Below, piece after piece: positions 33,265 to 41,336 of a stretch of DNA of 64,000 nucleotides (positions are counted from its first letter, which is position 1; the number at the start of each line of letters is the position of its first letter). Under the pieces are notes generated by a model. That model made no database searches. It saw only the letters and a list, made by a program, of their open reading frames with translations, and was not told the origin of the DNA. The stretch is from assembly GCA_964386535.1 (NCBI GenBank), contig CAYLRY010000011.1:1-64000 (forward strand). The letters run 5' to 3'. This DNA comes from CAYLRY01 sp964386535 (lineage in GTDB: Bacteria > Chloroflexota > Dehalococcoidia > Dehalococcoidales > UBA3254). The translations under genes and the position numbers were made by a program.

Positions 33265-33356
33265 GGAAAGACCGGAGTAAGGGGTGAGGAGTCTGGAGTT
33301 TACGGAGGCGGGCGGGTTGAGAAACTCGCCCCTTGGCGTTCAAGATGATCTATTAC

Positions 33357-33458
33357 CCTTGATTCACCATCAAATGAAGCTAAACAAGCCTGAATATTTT
33401 CACCATATTGGTGTAAAAATATCGTGCCTGTTTGAGACTACTGGATAGCGGGTTTTGG
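33357..33458. repeat. dispersed palindromic element, copy 1
   Basis: About 102 bases from CCTTGATTCACCATCAAA to GCGGGTTTTGG. It is nearly identical to the copy at 50301 and clearly related to that at 39186. The centre CACCA-TAT-TGGTG with flanking AATATTTT/TAAAAATAT pairs into a long hairpin. It lies between the Fpg-like and Fe-S genes. Confidence 0.75.
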
Positions 33459-33532
33459 TTACCCGGCATACAGGTGTGATTATTAATTTGTTATTTTGAT
33501 AACCAGTTAGAATAAAGAGGCAGGAGGCGATA

Positions 33533-34630
33533 ATGGCAAGCCATGAAGAGGTTTACGGCAGGCTGGCGGAGATGGTTGGGGCTCCGGGTTCAAAGAGGTT
33601 TATCAAGATCCTGGAGGCAATGGTAACACCGGAAGAGGCGCAAATACTGGTAGAGATGCCCGGACCTGCTTCCTGCGAGCAACTGGCGGAAAAATTGAAG
33701 GCGGACCCGAAAAAGCTAAAAGACAGGCTGGATGACCTGGCCAACAGAGGGCTGGTAAGCGCCGGTAAACTGGGCTATGTCACGCCCCGCAGCATTGTAG
33801 CCTTTCATCATGGGGCCATTGGGTATATACCGGAAGAGAGGAGACCTGAGATTCACCCTTTGTGGGAGGATTTCTTTTTCAAAGAGTGGGGAGATATGCT
33901 GGCGCGGGGTTATATTAAGCGCTGGGAAAGCGGAGCTACGGCTACCCACAGGGTAGTACCGGCGCACAAGGCCCTTCTGGCCAGCCCGAATATCAGGCCG
34001 GAACAGGTCCTGTGGTATGAGGACATGCAGCAGATCCTGGAGAAATCGGTGAAGAGCAACCTGCTGATGTGCGGGTGCCGCGGACTGTGGAGGAAGTGCG
34101 ACAAACCGGTTTTTGTGTGTTTGCACGTGCAATATCCCTGGGAACCGGTGATGCCCGGTAGACGGCTGCGGCCGGTAATGGGCAAACCTCCCAGAGATTT
34201 ATCCTTCGAAGAAGCATTAGAGGCTGTTCACGACTGCGAAGAGCGCGGCCAGGTGCACCTACCGCTGAATACCTCTCAGGCTGATCTTTACTGCAACTGC
34301 TGTGATGACTGCTGCGTGATCATTCAGCCACTTAACAAGTTCGGGAAAATCCATGAGGTGCTTTCCCCCAGCCGGTACCGGGCGGTGGTAAACCAGGACC
34401 TGTGCAATGGCTGCCAGACCTGTGTAGAGCGCTGCTATTTTGAGGCTATTGAAATGAAGAAGGTTCCCGGCTCCAGGAAGCTGAAGTCGAGCGTGATTAA
34501 CAATAATTGCATGGGATGCGGCCTGTGCGTCATTACCTGCCGGCAGAAGGCCATGACGCTGGAACTGGTGAGGCCTCCTGAGCATATACCCACAGTCACG
34601 GCGATGGAGCTTTTTATGGGGAAGAGGTGA
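33533..34630 (+). CDS. winged-helix/4Fe-4S ferredoxin-type protein
   Basis: A 365-residue cytoplasmic protein. The N-terminal 80 residues look like a winged-helix domain (VEMPGPASCEQLAEKLKADPKKLKDRLDDLANRGLV). The middle has cysteine clusters MCGCRGLWRKC and YCNCCDDCC. The C-terminus has two classic 4Fe-4S motifs, CNGCQTCVERC and CMGCGLCVITC. This architecture recurs in anaerobes and is probably a redox-linked regulator or electron carrier; the exact role is unknown. The ATG follows AGGAGG. Its stop is inside the heptamer array that begins at 34629. Confidence 0.85.
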   Translation: MASHEEVYGRLAEMVGAPGSKRFIKILEAMVTPEEAQILVEMPGPASCEQLAEKLKADPKKLKDRLDDLANRGLVSAGKLGYVTPRSIVAFHHGAIGYIPEERRPEIHPLWEDFFFKEWGDMLARGYIKRWESGATATHRVVPAHKALLASPNIRPEQVLWYEDMQQILEKSVKSNLLMCGCRGLWRKCDKPVFVCLHVQYPWEPVMPGRRLRPVMGKPPRDLSFEEALEAVHDCEERGQVHLPLNTSQADLYCNCCDDCCVIIQPLNKFGKIHEVLSPSRYRAVVNQDLCNGCQTCVERCYFEAIEMKKVPGSRKLKSSVINNNCMGCGLCVITCRQKAMTLELVRPPEHIPTVTAMELFMGKR

Positions 34631-34677
34631 GTTTCGAGTTTCGAGCTTCCAGTTACCAGTTTCGAGTTACGAGTTTC
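34629..34677. repeat. degenerate heptamer repeat array, seven exact units
   Basis: GAGTTTC, GAGTTTC, GAGCTTC, CAGTTAC, CAGTTTC, GAGTTAC, GAGTTTC without a single register break. It overlaps the TGA stop of the Fe-S gene. This is the clearest example of the family. Confidence 0.8.
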
Positions 34678-34791
34678 GGGGAGAAGGGCGGGCTGATTTA
34701 AAACCAGCCCCTAAGGGAGGCTCTACCTGTAACGTAACCCCCCAAAAAACTGCTCTGAAAACAGCGGTGCTGCCACTTAAAGGCCTTCTCT

Positions 34792-36453
34792 TTATTCTCC
34801 AGGAATAACAGGCAGCAGCAGGTGGGAGTCATAACGGTCGCCGGTGTGGATGATATGACGGCCTTTATTTACAGTGTCCGAATGCCAGATGGTATGGCCG
34901 CCTTCCGGGTGAGAGTGGATATCGCTTCCCTGCACAACCAGGCGTAACCTTTCGCCTTTTTCAAAGAGGGTGCTTGAAGGCCAGATTTCTATCTCAACAG
35001 GAACGATTTCACCTTTATTAAGCTTCAATTCACGCTGGTGGCGGAGCACGGGCTGCCATGGCGTGGAGCTCTCCGTATCCAGTTCACGGTGGGATACTCT
35101 CAGCCAGCCCAGGGCCACGGCGCCATCATCATGATTGCCGAAATAGGGGAAGGGCACAATATAGCCGGCGCGATCGATCTTTTCAATGGCCACAAAGAGA
35201 TCCAGATCATCACTGCCTTCAGTTTCAACCCAGAGCTTCAGCTTCATATAGCCGGTGATTTCAGTGGTATCGGGGAACTCATATTCAAACTGGGCATTTT
35301 GGGTCTTATCCGCCGGGTTATCCACATCATAGTAGGTGGCAGACTCCCGGGCGAAGGGGAAACGGTCCATACGGCCGTCATCGGCATTGATGAACAGCGG
35401 ACGGTATTCGGTGCGGGCAGGCGGCCATTCATTTTCAGTACGGGTGTGGCCGACATAGTATTTTTCGCGGATTTCAAGGGTGACCCGTGGCCAGTATTTA
35501 ACCCGGTTGTCCAGGCCTTTCAGGTAATAGTTAAAAAACTGTCTTTGCTTTTCAATGCTTTCAGGGAGATAGAAATTCTGCCACTTTTTACGGCCGTGGA
35601 CGATAAGGTACTTTTCTTTAGAGGAAATTTTACGGAAACCTTCAAGGGTGCCGCGGTTATGCAGTCCGTGATCGGTCCAACTGGCGACCACCAGAGCGGG
35701 GACGGTGATCCTGGAAAGATCAGCGTTTTTACTTTCCCAATAGGCATCCAGAAAGGGATGCTGACGGCGGTTTTCAAGAAGGTCTTCCACTCGAGTGGTG
35801 GAGAAGCTCCAGTTTTTCTGGAGGGTGGGATAAAAGAGGGTTTCCGGGATGCCGCCGTGGAAAGCCAGCTCGCGGTAGAAATCGCTGACGCCCTCCCAGG
35901 GGCAGATGGCGGCCAGGTGGGGTGGGTTAAGGGCGGCCACTTTCCACTGGCTCCAGGCCAGGTAGGAGACGCCCAGCATACCAACTTTACCACTGCTCCA
36001 TTCGCGGGAGCTGGCCCATTCGATAAGGTCGTAGCAGTCTTCGGCTTCCTGGGGGCTCATGAAAGTGAGGTCGCCTTCTGAGTGCCAGTTGCCGCGGATA
36101 TCGGCATTAATCACAATATAGCCATTACGGCACCAGTAAAGGGCATCCGGGGCTTCGAATTTGGTGTATTCGTTAAAACTTCGCTCCTCCAGCCCGCTGT
36201 TGACCATAGCGCCATTTTTGATACGTCCGTGTTTGCCGTAAGGCCCCCAGGCAAGAATGACGGGGAATTGACCGGAGGCATCAGGCCGGTAGATATCAAT
36301 ATAAATTTTTTTTTGGTCACGCATGAGGACTGCGACGTCGTATTCTATTATCAAGCCCCGGTCTTTTTCGGTGCGGGGACGGAAGCCGGGATAAGCGCCG
36401 TTTTCCGGCGGGATGGGAGAGGTGAAGAGTATGTTGAAGTTATTGGCCGGCAT
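34792..36453 (-). CDS. CocE/NonD family alpha/beta hydrolase (S15-like)
   Basis: A 553-residue protein of the X-Pro dipeptidyl-peptidase/cocaine esterase type. The N-terminal hydrolase part has VLMRDQKKIYIDIYRP, the nucleophile elbow VGMLGVSYLAWSQW (Gly-X-Ser-Tyr), and the acid/His region SWTDHG. The C-terminal jelly-roll has GERLRLVVQGSDIHSHPEGG. It probably cleaves esters or amides. No signal peptide is evident. The ATG at 36453 follows AAAGGAGG by 8 bases, so a longer in-frame start at 36492 is rejected. Confidence 0.88.
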   Translation of the reverse strand: MPANNFNILFTSPIPPENGAYPGFRPRTEKDRGLIIEYDVAVLMRDQKKIYIDIYRPDASGQFPVILAWGPYGKHGRIKNGAMVNSGLEERSFNEYTKFEAPDALYWCRNGYIVINADIRGNWHSEGDLTFMSPQEAEDCYDLIEWASSREWSSGKVGMLGVSYLAWSQWKVAALNPPHLAAICPWEGVSDFYRELAFHGGIPETLFYPTLQKNWSFSTTRVEDLLENRRQHPFLDAYWESKNADLSRITVPALVVASWTDHGLHNRGTLEGFRKISSKEKYLIVHGRKKWQNFYLPESIEKQRQFFNYYLKGLDNRVKYWPRVTLEIREKYYVGHTRTENEWPPARTEYRPLFINADDGRMDRFPFARESATYYDVDNPADKTQNAQFEYEFPDTTEITGYMKLKLWVETEGSDDLDLFVAIEKIDRAGYIVPFPYFGNHDDGAVALGWLRVSHRELDTESSTPWQPVLRHQRELKLNKGEIVPVEIEIWPSSTLFEKGERLRLVVQGSDIHSHPEGGHTIWHSDTVNKGRHIIHTGDRYDSHLLLPVIPGE

Positions 36454-36966
36454 TGTGGTAACCTCCTTTGGGGGTTTAATCTCTAAACTCAATAAAAATT
36501 CCAGGAACCAAGTAACAAGGACCGGTGAAAACTCTAAATTCCAAGCTCTAAACTAAGTTTAAAACCGGGATAAACGCAACAGGAAATTCTCACGAAAATA
36601 GGAGTAATAACCAAAAACCAAAGACCAGGAACCAGGAAAAATAACAAATTACAAGATCCAAGCACCAAAAAAATCTCAATCCGGTGATGTCATTTTCATC
36701 TTTCGGGGCGCCGGCTGCCGTTTGACATGTTTTACAGGCATAAAAGAAATCCTTCTACGTCTCCAGCCAGAGGGAGAAGATGAAATGTGGTTTTATTTTT
36801 ATTATTAAGGTTCATGCCTGTACAGTGTTATTTGGATTGCTTCAGGCAGATAAGGCGTGCTGAACGGACCCTGTTCTAGCACCGCATGGAGCCAGATACA
36901 TACCAACTTCAGGCACCCCACGCCGTGCCGCTACATGCATACCGCAACATACACAGCGTACCGCTA
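36454..36966. other. 513-bp gene-free stretch with heptamer-type repeats
   Basis: From about 36505 to 36670 the sequence is built of degenerate 7-base units (such as CCAAAAA, CCAAAGA, CCAGGAA, CCAGGAA, then AAATAAC, AAATTAC). The complement strand is the GGTTCCT/TTTGGTT type. The remainder is low-complexity around 36885-36960 with repeated ACATACCG-like pieces. No gene is supported. Confidence 0.5.
36505..36670. repeat. long degenerate heptamer repeat tract
   Basis: A loose 7-base period runs through this tract, on the complement of the GAGTTWC strand, downstream of the CocE gene start region. Units vary more than at 34629 and 38449. Confidence 0.4.
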
Positions 36967-38427
36967 TTAACCTTTAATGACGCCGAGGGGGCGGGCGCGG
37001 GCGACCTTGCGGGAGATGCCGGCTTTACTGGCCACATCTACTACCTCAGCCACGTCCTTATAGGCGTCCGGAGTTTCTTCGGCCAGAGCGCTCATGCTGT
37101 CCGCCTTAACGGTGATGCCTTTCTGAGCCAGCTTATAGACCAGGTCACTGCCGCGCAGGCCTTTTTTAGCAGCGCTGCGGCTCTGGATGCGGCCAGCGCC
37201 GTGGCAGGTGGAACCGAAGGATTCCTGGAGAGCGGTCTCAGTGCCGACGGCGATGAAGGAGTAACGTCCCATATCGCCGGGGATCAAAACAGGCTGGCCG
37301 ATATTGCGGTAAATAGCCGGGATATCCGGGTGCCCTTTCGGGAAAGCTCGGGTGGCGCCTTTGCGGTGCACGCAGAGCGTCTGGGACTTGCCTTCGATCA
37401 TATATTTTTCAATCTTAGCGATGTTGTGGGCTACATCATAAATTTGCTCTAGTCCCAGCTCACGTGGGCTTTTACCGAGAACTTTGGTGAAAGACTCGCG
37501 GGCCCAGTGGGTGATGCACTGCCGGTTAGTCCAGGCATAGTTGGCAGCGCAGGCCATGGCAGCCAGATAATCTTTACCTTCAGGTGAGTTTACCGGGGTG
37601 CAGGCCAACTGGCGGTCCGGCAGGCTGATGCCGTAACGCTGGACGGCGCTGCTCATGACGCGTATATAGTCATCGCAAACCTGATGGCCCAGACCGCGGG
37701 AACCGGTATGCACCAGCAGCAGAACCTGGCCTTTTTCCAGTATGCCCATGGCGAGGGCTGTTTCCGGCTCATAAATTTCATCCACCACCTGGATTTCCAG
37801 GAAATGGTTGCCTGAGCCAAGGGTGCCGAGCTGGGGCAAGCCGCGTTTCTTGGCCTTTTCGCTGACTTTATCAGGGTCGGCATTACCGAGACATCCGGTC
37901 TCTTCGGTGACGGTCAGATCGTCTGCTTCTCCGAATCCATGTGAGACGGCCCATGCAGCCCCTTTTTCCAGGACTTTGTCCAGCTCTTTTTCACTGATCC
38001 TGATTTTGCCTTCGGAACCTACACCGGAAGGGATATTGGAATAGAGGGCGGCAATCAGGTCCGGTATAAAGGGGCGAACCTCTTCCTCACTTAAATTGGT
38101 GCGCAGAAGGCGGACGCCGCAATTGATATCGAAACCCACGCCGCCGGGTGAAACCACTCCGTCCTGGACGCGGGTGGCGGCGACCCCGCCTATGGCGAAG
38201 CCGTAACCCCAGTGGATATCAGGCATAGCCAGTGAGCGGCCTACGATGCCGGGGAGGAAGCTGACGTTGACCACCTGCTGGAAGGCCTGGTCTTCCCAGA
38301 TTTTATCCAGCATTTTCTCACTGGCATAAATGAGGCCGGGGACAAGCATACCAGGCTTATAGCCGGGGCTAATTTCCCAGCGTTGATCATCTATTTTATG
38401 TACCATGTTTTTCCATGAAGGGGACAT
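36967..38427 (-). CDS. rtcB: RNA-splicing ligase RtcB
   Basis: A 486-residue RNA ligase that joins 2',3'-cyclic phosphate (or 3'-P) and 5'-OH RNA ends using GTP and Mn2+. The metal/catalytic text SPGGVGFDINCGVRLL (Cys ligand), SGNHFLEIQ, HTGSRGLGHQVC and CHGAGRIQSRSAAKKG (His of guanylylation in the HGAGR motif) are all present. Length is standard. It lies 195 bases downstream of the archease gene on the same strand, its known activator, with a heptamer array in the gap. The start ATG has only a weak ribosome binding site. Confidence 0.95.
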   Translation of the reverse strand: MSPSWKNMVHKIDDQRWEISPGYKPGMLVPGLIYASEKMLDKIWEDQAFQQVVNVSFLPGIVGRSLAMPDIHWGYGFAIGGVAATRVQDGVVSPGGVGFDINCGVRLLRTNLSEEEVRPFIPDLIAALYSNIPSGVGSEGKIRISEKELDKVLEKGAAWAVSHGFGEADDLTVTEETGCLGNADPDKVSEKAKKRGLPQLGTLGSGNHFLEIQVVDEIYEPETALAMGILEKGQVLLLVHTGSRGLGHQVCDDYIRVMSSAVQRYGISLPDRQLACTPVNSPEGKDYLAAMACAANYAWTNRQCITHWARESFTKVLGKSPRELGLEQIYDVAHNIAKIEKYMIEGKSQTLCVHRKGATRAFPKGHPDIPAIYRNIGQPVLIPGDMGRYSFIAVGTETALQESFGSTCHGAGRIQSRSAAKKGLRGSDLVYKLAQKGITVKADSMSALAEETPDAYKDVAEVVDVASKAGISRKVARARPLGVIKG

Positions 38428-38448
38428 TTTACTACCGTGACCTTACTT

Positions 38449-38497
38449 TAGTTTCTAGTTACGAGTTACGAGTTACGAGTTTCCAGTTTCGAGCCTG
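38449..38497. repeat. degenerate heptamer repeat array, seven units
   Basis: TAGTTTC, TAGTTAC, GAGTTAC, GAGTTAC, GAGTTTC, CAGTTTC, GAGCCTG in perfect register, in the rtcB-archease gap. Confidence 0.75.
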
Positions 38498-38533
38498 GAG
38501 TCCACCCCCACTCTCCGTGTTAAAATAATTTCC

Positions 38534-38561
38534 CAGTGGCCAGTCACGAGTTCCGAGTGAA
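38534..38561. repeat. short heptamer repeat array
   Basis: CAGTGGC, CAGTCAC, GAGTTCC, GAGTGAA, four units between rtcB and archease, 36 bases past the first array. Confidence 0.5.
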
Positions 38562-38622
38562 GGGCATGAAAAATCTTCTCCTTTTTCAAAGGGAGAGGAT
38601 TATAACATCTTTCAGATATATG

Positions 38623-39039
38623 TTAAACATCCAGATAGACCTGCACACGGCAACCGTTATTTTCCTCTACTTTCAGTTGATGGTAGGTAACAGCTTTGAT
38701 ACCGGTTTTTATTTCGTGCCTGGCCTTATCCACCTTTTCACCATAACAGCGAGCGCGCAATCCGGTAGGAGTAATAGATATTATATCAAATTGTTTAAAT
38801 AAAAGGTGCTCTACATCAAAAAGGAAAATCAACTCATTCAACCATTCTACCAAAAGGGCTTCTTTATCCGGAGCGGAGACCTCGACATCACGTCCAAGGA
38901 CGGGCCGGATTGTATCCAGTCCGGCAATCAGGCTGAACATTGCCCGGGCAGAATTGGCGAATGCCTGCGAAAGGTCAGAGCCGTAAGCCCGGATGCCCGC
39001 GTCTGCGGTGTGGTCAATGATTTCAAATTCTTTTTCCAT
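38623..39039 (-). CDS. archease
   Basis: A 138-residue protein: EKEFEIIDHTADAGIRAYGSDLSQAFANSARAMFSL... and ...EALLVEWLNELIFLFDVEHLLFKQFD. This is the archease fold, which activates RtcB for multiple ligation turnovers; the acidic residues in HTAD and the WLNELIF segment are the family marks. The ATG at 39039 is taken as start (a TTG at 39084 would add an unrelated 15-residue head). It is followed by rtcB on the same strand, the classic pairing. Likely one transcript in spite of the repeat-filled gap. Confidence 0.9.
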   Translation of the reverse strand: MEKEFEIIDHTADAGIRAYGSDLSQAFANSARAMFSLIAGLDTIRPVLGRDVEVSAPDKEALLVEWLNELIFLFDVEHLLFKQFDIISITPTGLRARCYGEKVDKARHEIKTGIKAVTYHQLKVEENNGCRVQVYLDV

Positions 39040-39185
39040 GGCGATAACGGAGTGATTATAACAATAATGCAGTAAGTAGATCAAAAATCAAATCTGGCTT
39101 GAGTGCATTAATGTCGGTAATCCATTTATTAGCAAATTATCGAAGCTAAATTCAATGGAGTCGGATGTCAATAGTGGACACCAAA

Positions 39186-39288
39186 CCTTGATTCACCATC
39201 AAATAAAGCTAAATGAGCGTGGATATTTTAACCAAATTGGTGCAGAAACCCTGTGCCTATTTGAAGCTTTTTGATGGCGGATTTTGGC
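39186..39288. repeat. dispersed palindromic element, copy 2 (inside IS remnant)
   Basis: CCTTGATTCACCATCAAA to TTTTTGATGGCGGATTTTGG, about 103 bases. Its two ends are inverted copies (CCATCAAA...TTTGATGG). It begins at the base after the left inverted repeat of the IS and ends 8 bases before the orfB stop. Confidence 0.75.
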
Positions 39289-39296
39289 CAAACCTT

Positions 39297-39725
39297 TCAT
39301 GCTGTCACCAGACTGGCATAGCACTTCTGAGCGTACGCTGCTGGCGACAGGTAGCCCAGCTTAGCCTGCCGCCGCTGGCGATTATAAAATATCTCAATGT
39401 ATTCCGAAATCTCTTCGATAGCTTCCCGTCTAGTACGATAATGCCGGTGATTAATAAGCTCCTGCTTCAGAATTCCCCAGAAGCTCTCCATCGGTGCATT
39501 ATCAAAGCAGTTGCCGCTTCCGCTCATGGACACCTCCGGTCCAAACTGCCTCAATAGACCCTGATACTCAAGGCTGCAATACTGGCTACCGCGGTCGGAG
39601 TGGTGCAGGAGGCCTTTCTCCAGTCTCTTGGTAGCTACCGCCTTCAGCATCCGGCTCAGCGCGCTGTGGGATAGTGGAGCCGCATCTGCTTCATCGCCGC
39701 GTACCGGGCAGCGACTCCCTGGCAA
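39297..39725 (-). pseudogene. IS3-type transposase orfB, C-terminal remnant
   Basis: The surviving part LSRMLKAVATKRLEKGLLHHSDRGSQYCSLEYQG...MESFWGILKQELINHRHY...IEIFYNRQRRQAKLGYLSP is the C-terminal half of an IS3 transposase, with the second Asp (HSDRGSQY) and the Glu (MESFWG) of the DDE triad. The first Asp and everything between the first 15 or so residues and this part are deleted; the N-terminal stub lies in another frame. It cannot transpose by itself. Confidence 0.85.
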
Positions 39726-39762
39726 AGTACGCGGCTGCTTTTTTTAGGATTTCATTCTCCAT

Positions 39763-40008
39763 CTACAGAGTGGCATTTTCTATTTTAACTCTGGCCAGTT
39801 CCATCTCAACCTCGGTCAATGGCCGATAGTTCTTGCCCACATCTCTGAACTTTCCGGCTTTGGCGGCCTTCACCCAGTTTCCCAGTGCCGATGATGGTAA
39901 TGATAGTCGCCGGGAAGCCTCAGGCCACGATAACCCATCTTCCATTACCAGTTTTACTGCTTCCTGTCGTAACTCCTTGGTGTATCTTCCCTGGGGAATC
40001 CCTTTCAA
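39763..40008 (-). CDS. IS3-type transposase orfA
   Basis: An 81-residue helix-turn-helix protein MKGIPQGRYTKELRQEAVKLVMEDGLSWPEASRRLSLPSSALGNWVKAAKAGKFRDVGKNYRPLTEVEMELARVKIENATL. It is the DNA-binding first frame of an IS3-family element, normally shifted into orfB through a slippery A-run that here follows a stop codon. ATG start is the first of the element. It looks intact but has no functional partner. Confidence 0.85.
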   Translation of the reverse strand: MKGIPQGRYTKELRQEAVKLVMEDGLSWPEASRRLSLPSSALGNWVKAAKAGKFRDVGKNYRPLTEVEMELARVKIENATL

Positions 40009-40170
40009 TCTGACACCTCCGTCTCTCTATTCTACCTGACTTTGGTGTCCATTAAATCCATCCTATACCATCCTTGCTGACACTCTTGACCTTGGCTATA
40101 CTCCGGGTACTCCAGAGAGTTGTAGTTGGCGGTTTCGTTTGATTAGAAAAAGCGAGTTTTTCAGGGGTGA

Positions 40171-40611
40171 CTATTTGGGTACCCGGTCTGTTACCGGGAT
40201 AGTTGCGCCGGTAGCTCTGGCTATCAGCTTGCCGTTCTGGTTAGTGACGGTGATCTCTGAAACACCCACTCTCCGCCCGCTTTTTACAACACGGCATTCA
40301 GCAATAAGGTCATCGCCTATTGCGGGAGCATTGAGGTAATAGATATTAAACTGGGCGGCGATGGCAGGCATAACCACGGAGTTAGCCCCAAGGGCAAAGG
40401 CCTGGTCAGCCACGGCTGAGATAATACCGCCGAATATCAAACCATTAAAATTAAGATACTCCGGCAAGATTTTCATGGAGACTTTAGCATACCCGGTAGA
40501 CAGCTCAAGGGTTTTAATTTTCAAAAACGAAGCAATAGGCTCACCTTCTGCCCTGGCCATAAGCTCAGTCAGGGTATTGGATTTTTTTTGCACGTTTTCC
40601 GCCGCAGACAT
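40171..40611 (-). CDS. PaaI-type hotdog thioesterase
   Basis: A 146-residue single hotdog domain. LNFNGLIFGGIISAVADQAFALGANS aligns with the PaaI motif NxxGxxHGGxxxxLaDxA, with the first His of HGG replaced by Phe and the catalytic-type Asp kept. It would hydrolyse an acyl-CoA thioester. GVSEITVTNQNGKLIARATGATIPV is the usual C-terminal strand. The ATG at 40611 follows GAGAGGA; 40626 is rejected. It sits near the acyl-CoA ligase at 41337, so a role in CoA-ester recycling is likely. Confidence 0.8.
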   Translation of the reverse strand: MSAAENVQKKSNTLTELMARAEGEPIASFLKIKTLELSTGYAKVSMKILPEYLNFNGLIFGGIISAVADQAFALGANSVVMPAIAAQFNIYYLNAPAIGDDLIAECRVVKSGRRVGVSEITVTNQNGKLIARATGATIPVTDRVPK

Positions 40612-40989
40612 TTTATATCCTCTCAATATTTAATCAATAATTCTTATTTTTTATATTATAAAATAATGCAAGTAAACATAAACAAATGTTTTCTGTTTTA
40701 AAAACAGCCTCATTATAGCATAAAAGAAATAGCCCGGGAAACAGAAAAAGGGATAATCTGAGGGATATTAACTATGGTATTAATATTCAGCACGCCCGGA
40801 CATCGAGCATAAAGGATGAAAATGTTTTTTGTTTTTCAACAAAAGTGGTAGAAAATCTGAGTAAACGGTTACCGGTTCCTGGTATCCAGATCAAATCCCG
40901 GAGAAAGGAGATTGATCTTTAAAAGTTAAAGCTGTGATATAATGCATATTGCAACGTTATTAAAACCGCAACTAAAAAAGGAGGCCGAC

Positions 40990-41292
40990 ATGTCTGTATA
41001 CTTGATGCTGACAACGCTGACCGATTCAGGAAGAAAAAGTCTTCAGGAAGACCCGGAGGTGCTAAAAGAGCTTAATAAAGAGGTAGAGTATCTGGGAGTA
41101 AAGGTAATCTGCCAGTATGCTTTACTGGGGCAGTACGATTTTGTAAGTATCCTGGAGGCTCCCAGTAACGAGGTGATTGCCAAATTAGCCATTCGCCTGA
41201 GCGCCCGGGGGACCACGCAGACTCTGACTATGGCAGCTATTACGCTGGACAACCTGATTGCGGCTTTAAAGGAAAAAACCACTCCATGGTAA
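40990..41292 (+). CDS. GYD-domain protein
   Basis: A 100-residue protein: YLMLTTLTDSGRKSLQEDPEVLKELNKEVEYLGVKVICQYALLGQYDFVSILEAPSNEVIAKLAIRLSARGTTQTLTMAAITLD. The GxYD element (LLGQYDF) marks the GYD family, small ferredoxin-fold proteins of unknown role. The ATG at 40990 is preceded by GGAGGCCGAC; an in-frame ATG at 40942 lies before the site. A bidirectional terminator follows immediately, and no operon partner is present. Confidence 0.8.
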   Translation: MSVYLMLTTLTDSGRKSLQEDPEVLKELNKEVEYLGVKVICQYALLGQYDFVSILEAPSNEVIAKLAIRLSARGTTQTLTMAAITLDNLIAALKEKTTPW

Positions 41293-41300
41293 AGAAATGA

Positions 41301-41332
41301 AAAAAGGATGGCGCTAAAACGCCATCCTTTTT
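41301..41332. terminator. bidirectional intrinsic terminator
   Basis: AAAAAGGATGGCG (41301-41313) and CGCCATCCTTTTT (41320-41332) pair fully across CTAAAA. A-rich on one side and T-rich on the other, it ends both the GYD gene (plus) and the acyl-CoA ligase (minus). Confidence 0.9.
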
Positions 41333-41336
41333 TAAC

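Larger units (their letters stand above)
39175..40051. mobile_element. internally deleted IS3-family insertion sequence
   Basis: Inverted ends TGGACACCAAA (39175-39185) and TTTGGTGTCCA (40041-40051) frame an orfA (39763-40008) and the fused ends of orfB. The slippery A-run (CCTAAAAAAAGC) used for programmed frameshifting survives at about 39740. At roughly 39655-39666 the N-terminus of orfB (AAMKQMRLHYPTAR) runs straight into its last 125 residues, so about 500-600 bp are lost. No flanking duplication is obvious. The left internal end is one of the dispersed palindromic repeats. Confidence 0.8.

Noticed and set aside
35038..36081. 347-codon plus-strand frame
   Set aside because: Exactly antisense to the CocE hydrolase; the length follows from codon bias of the real gene.
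36886..37452. 188-codon plus-strand frame
   Set aside because: Mostly antisense to rtcB; no ribosome binding site, no recognisable domain.
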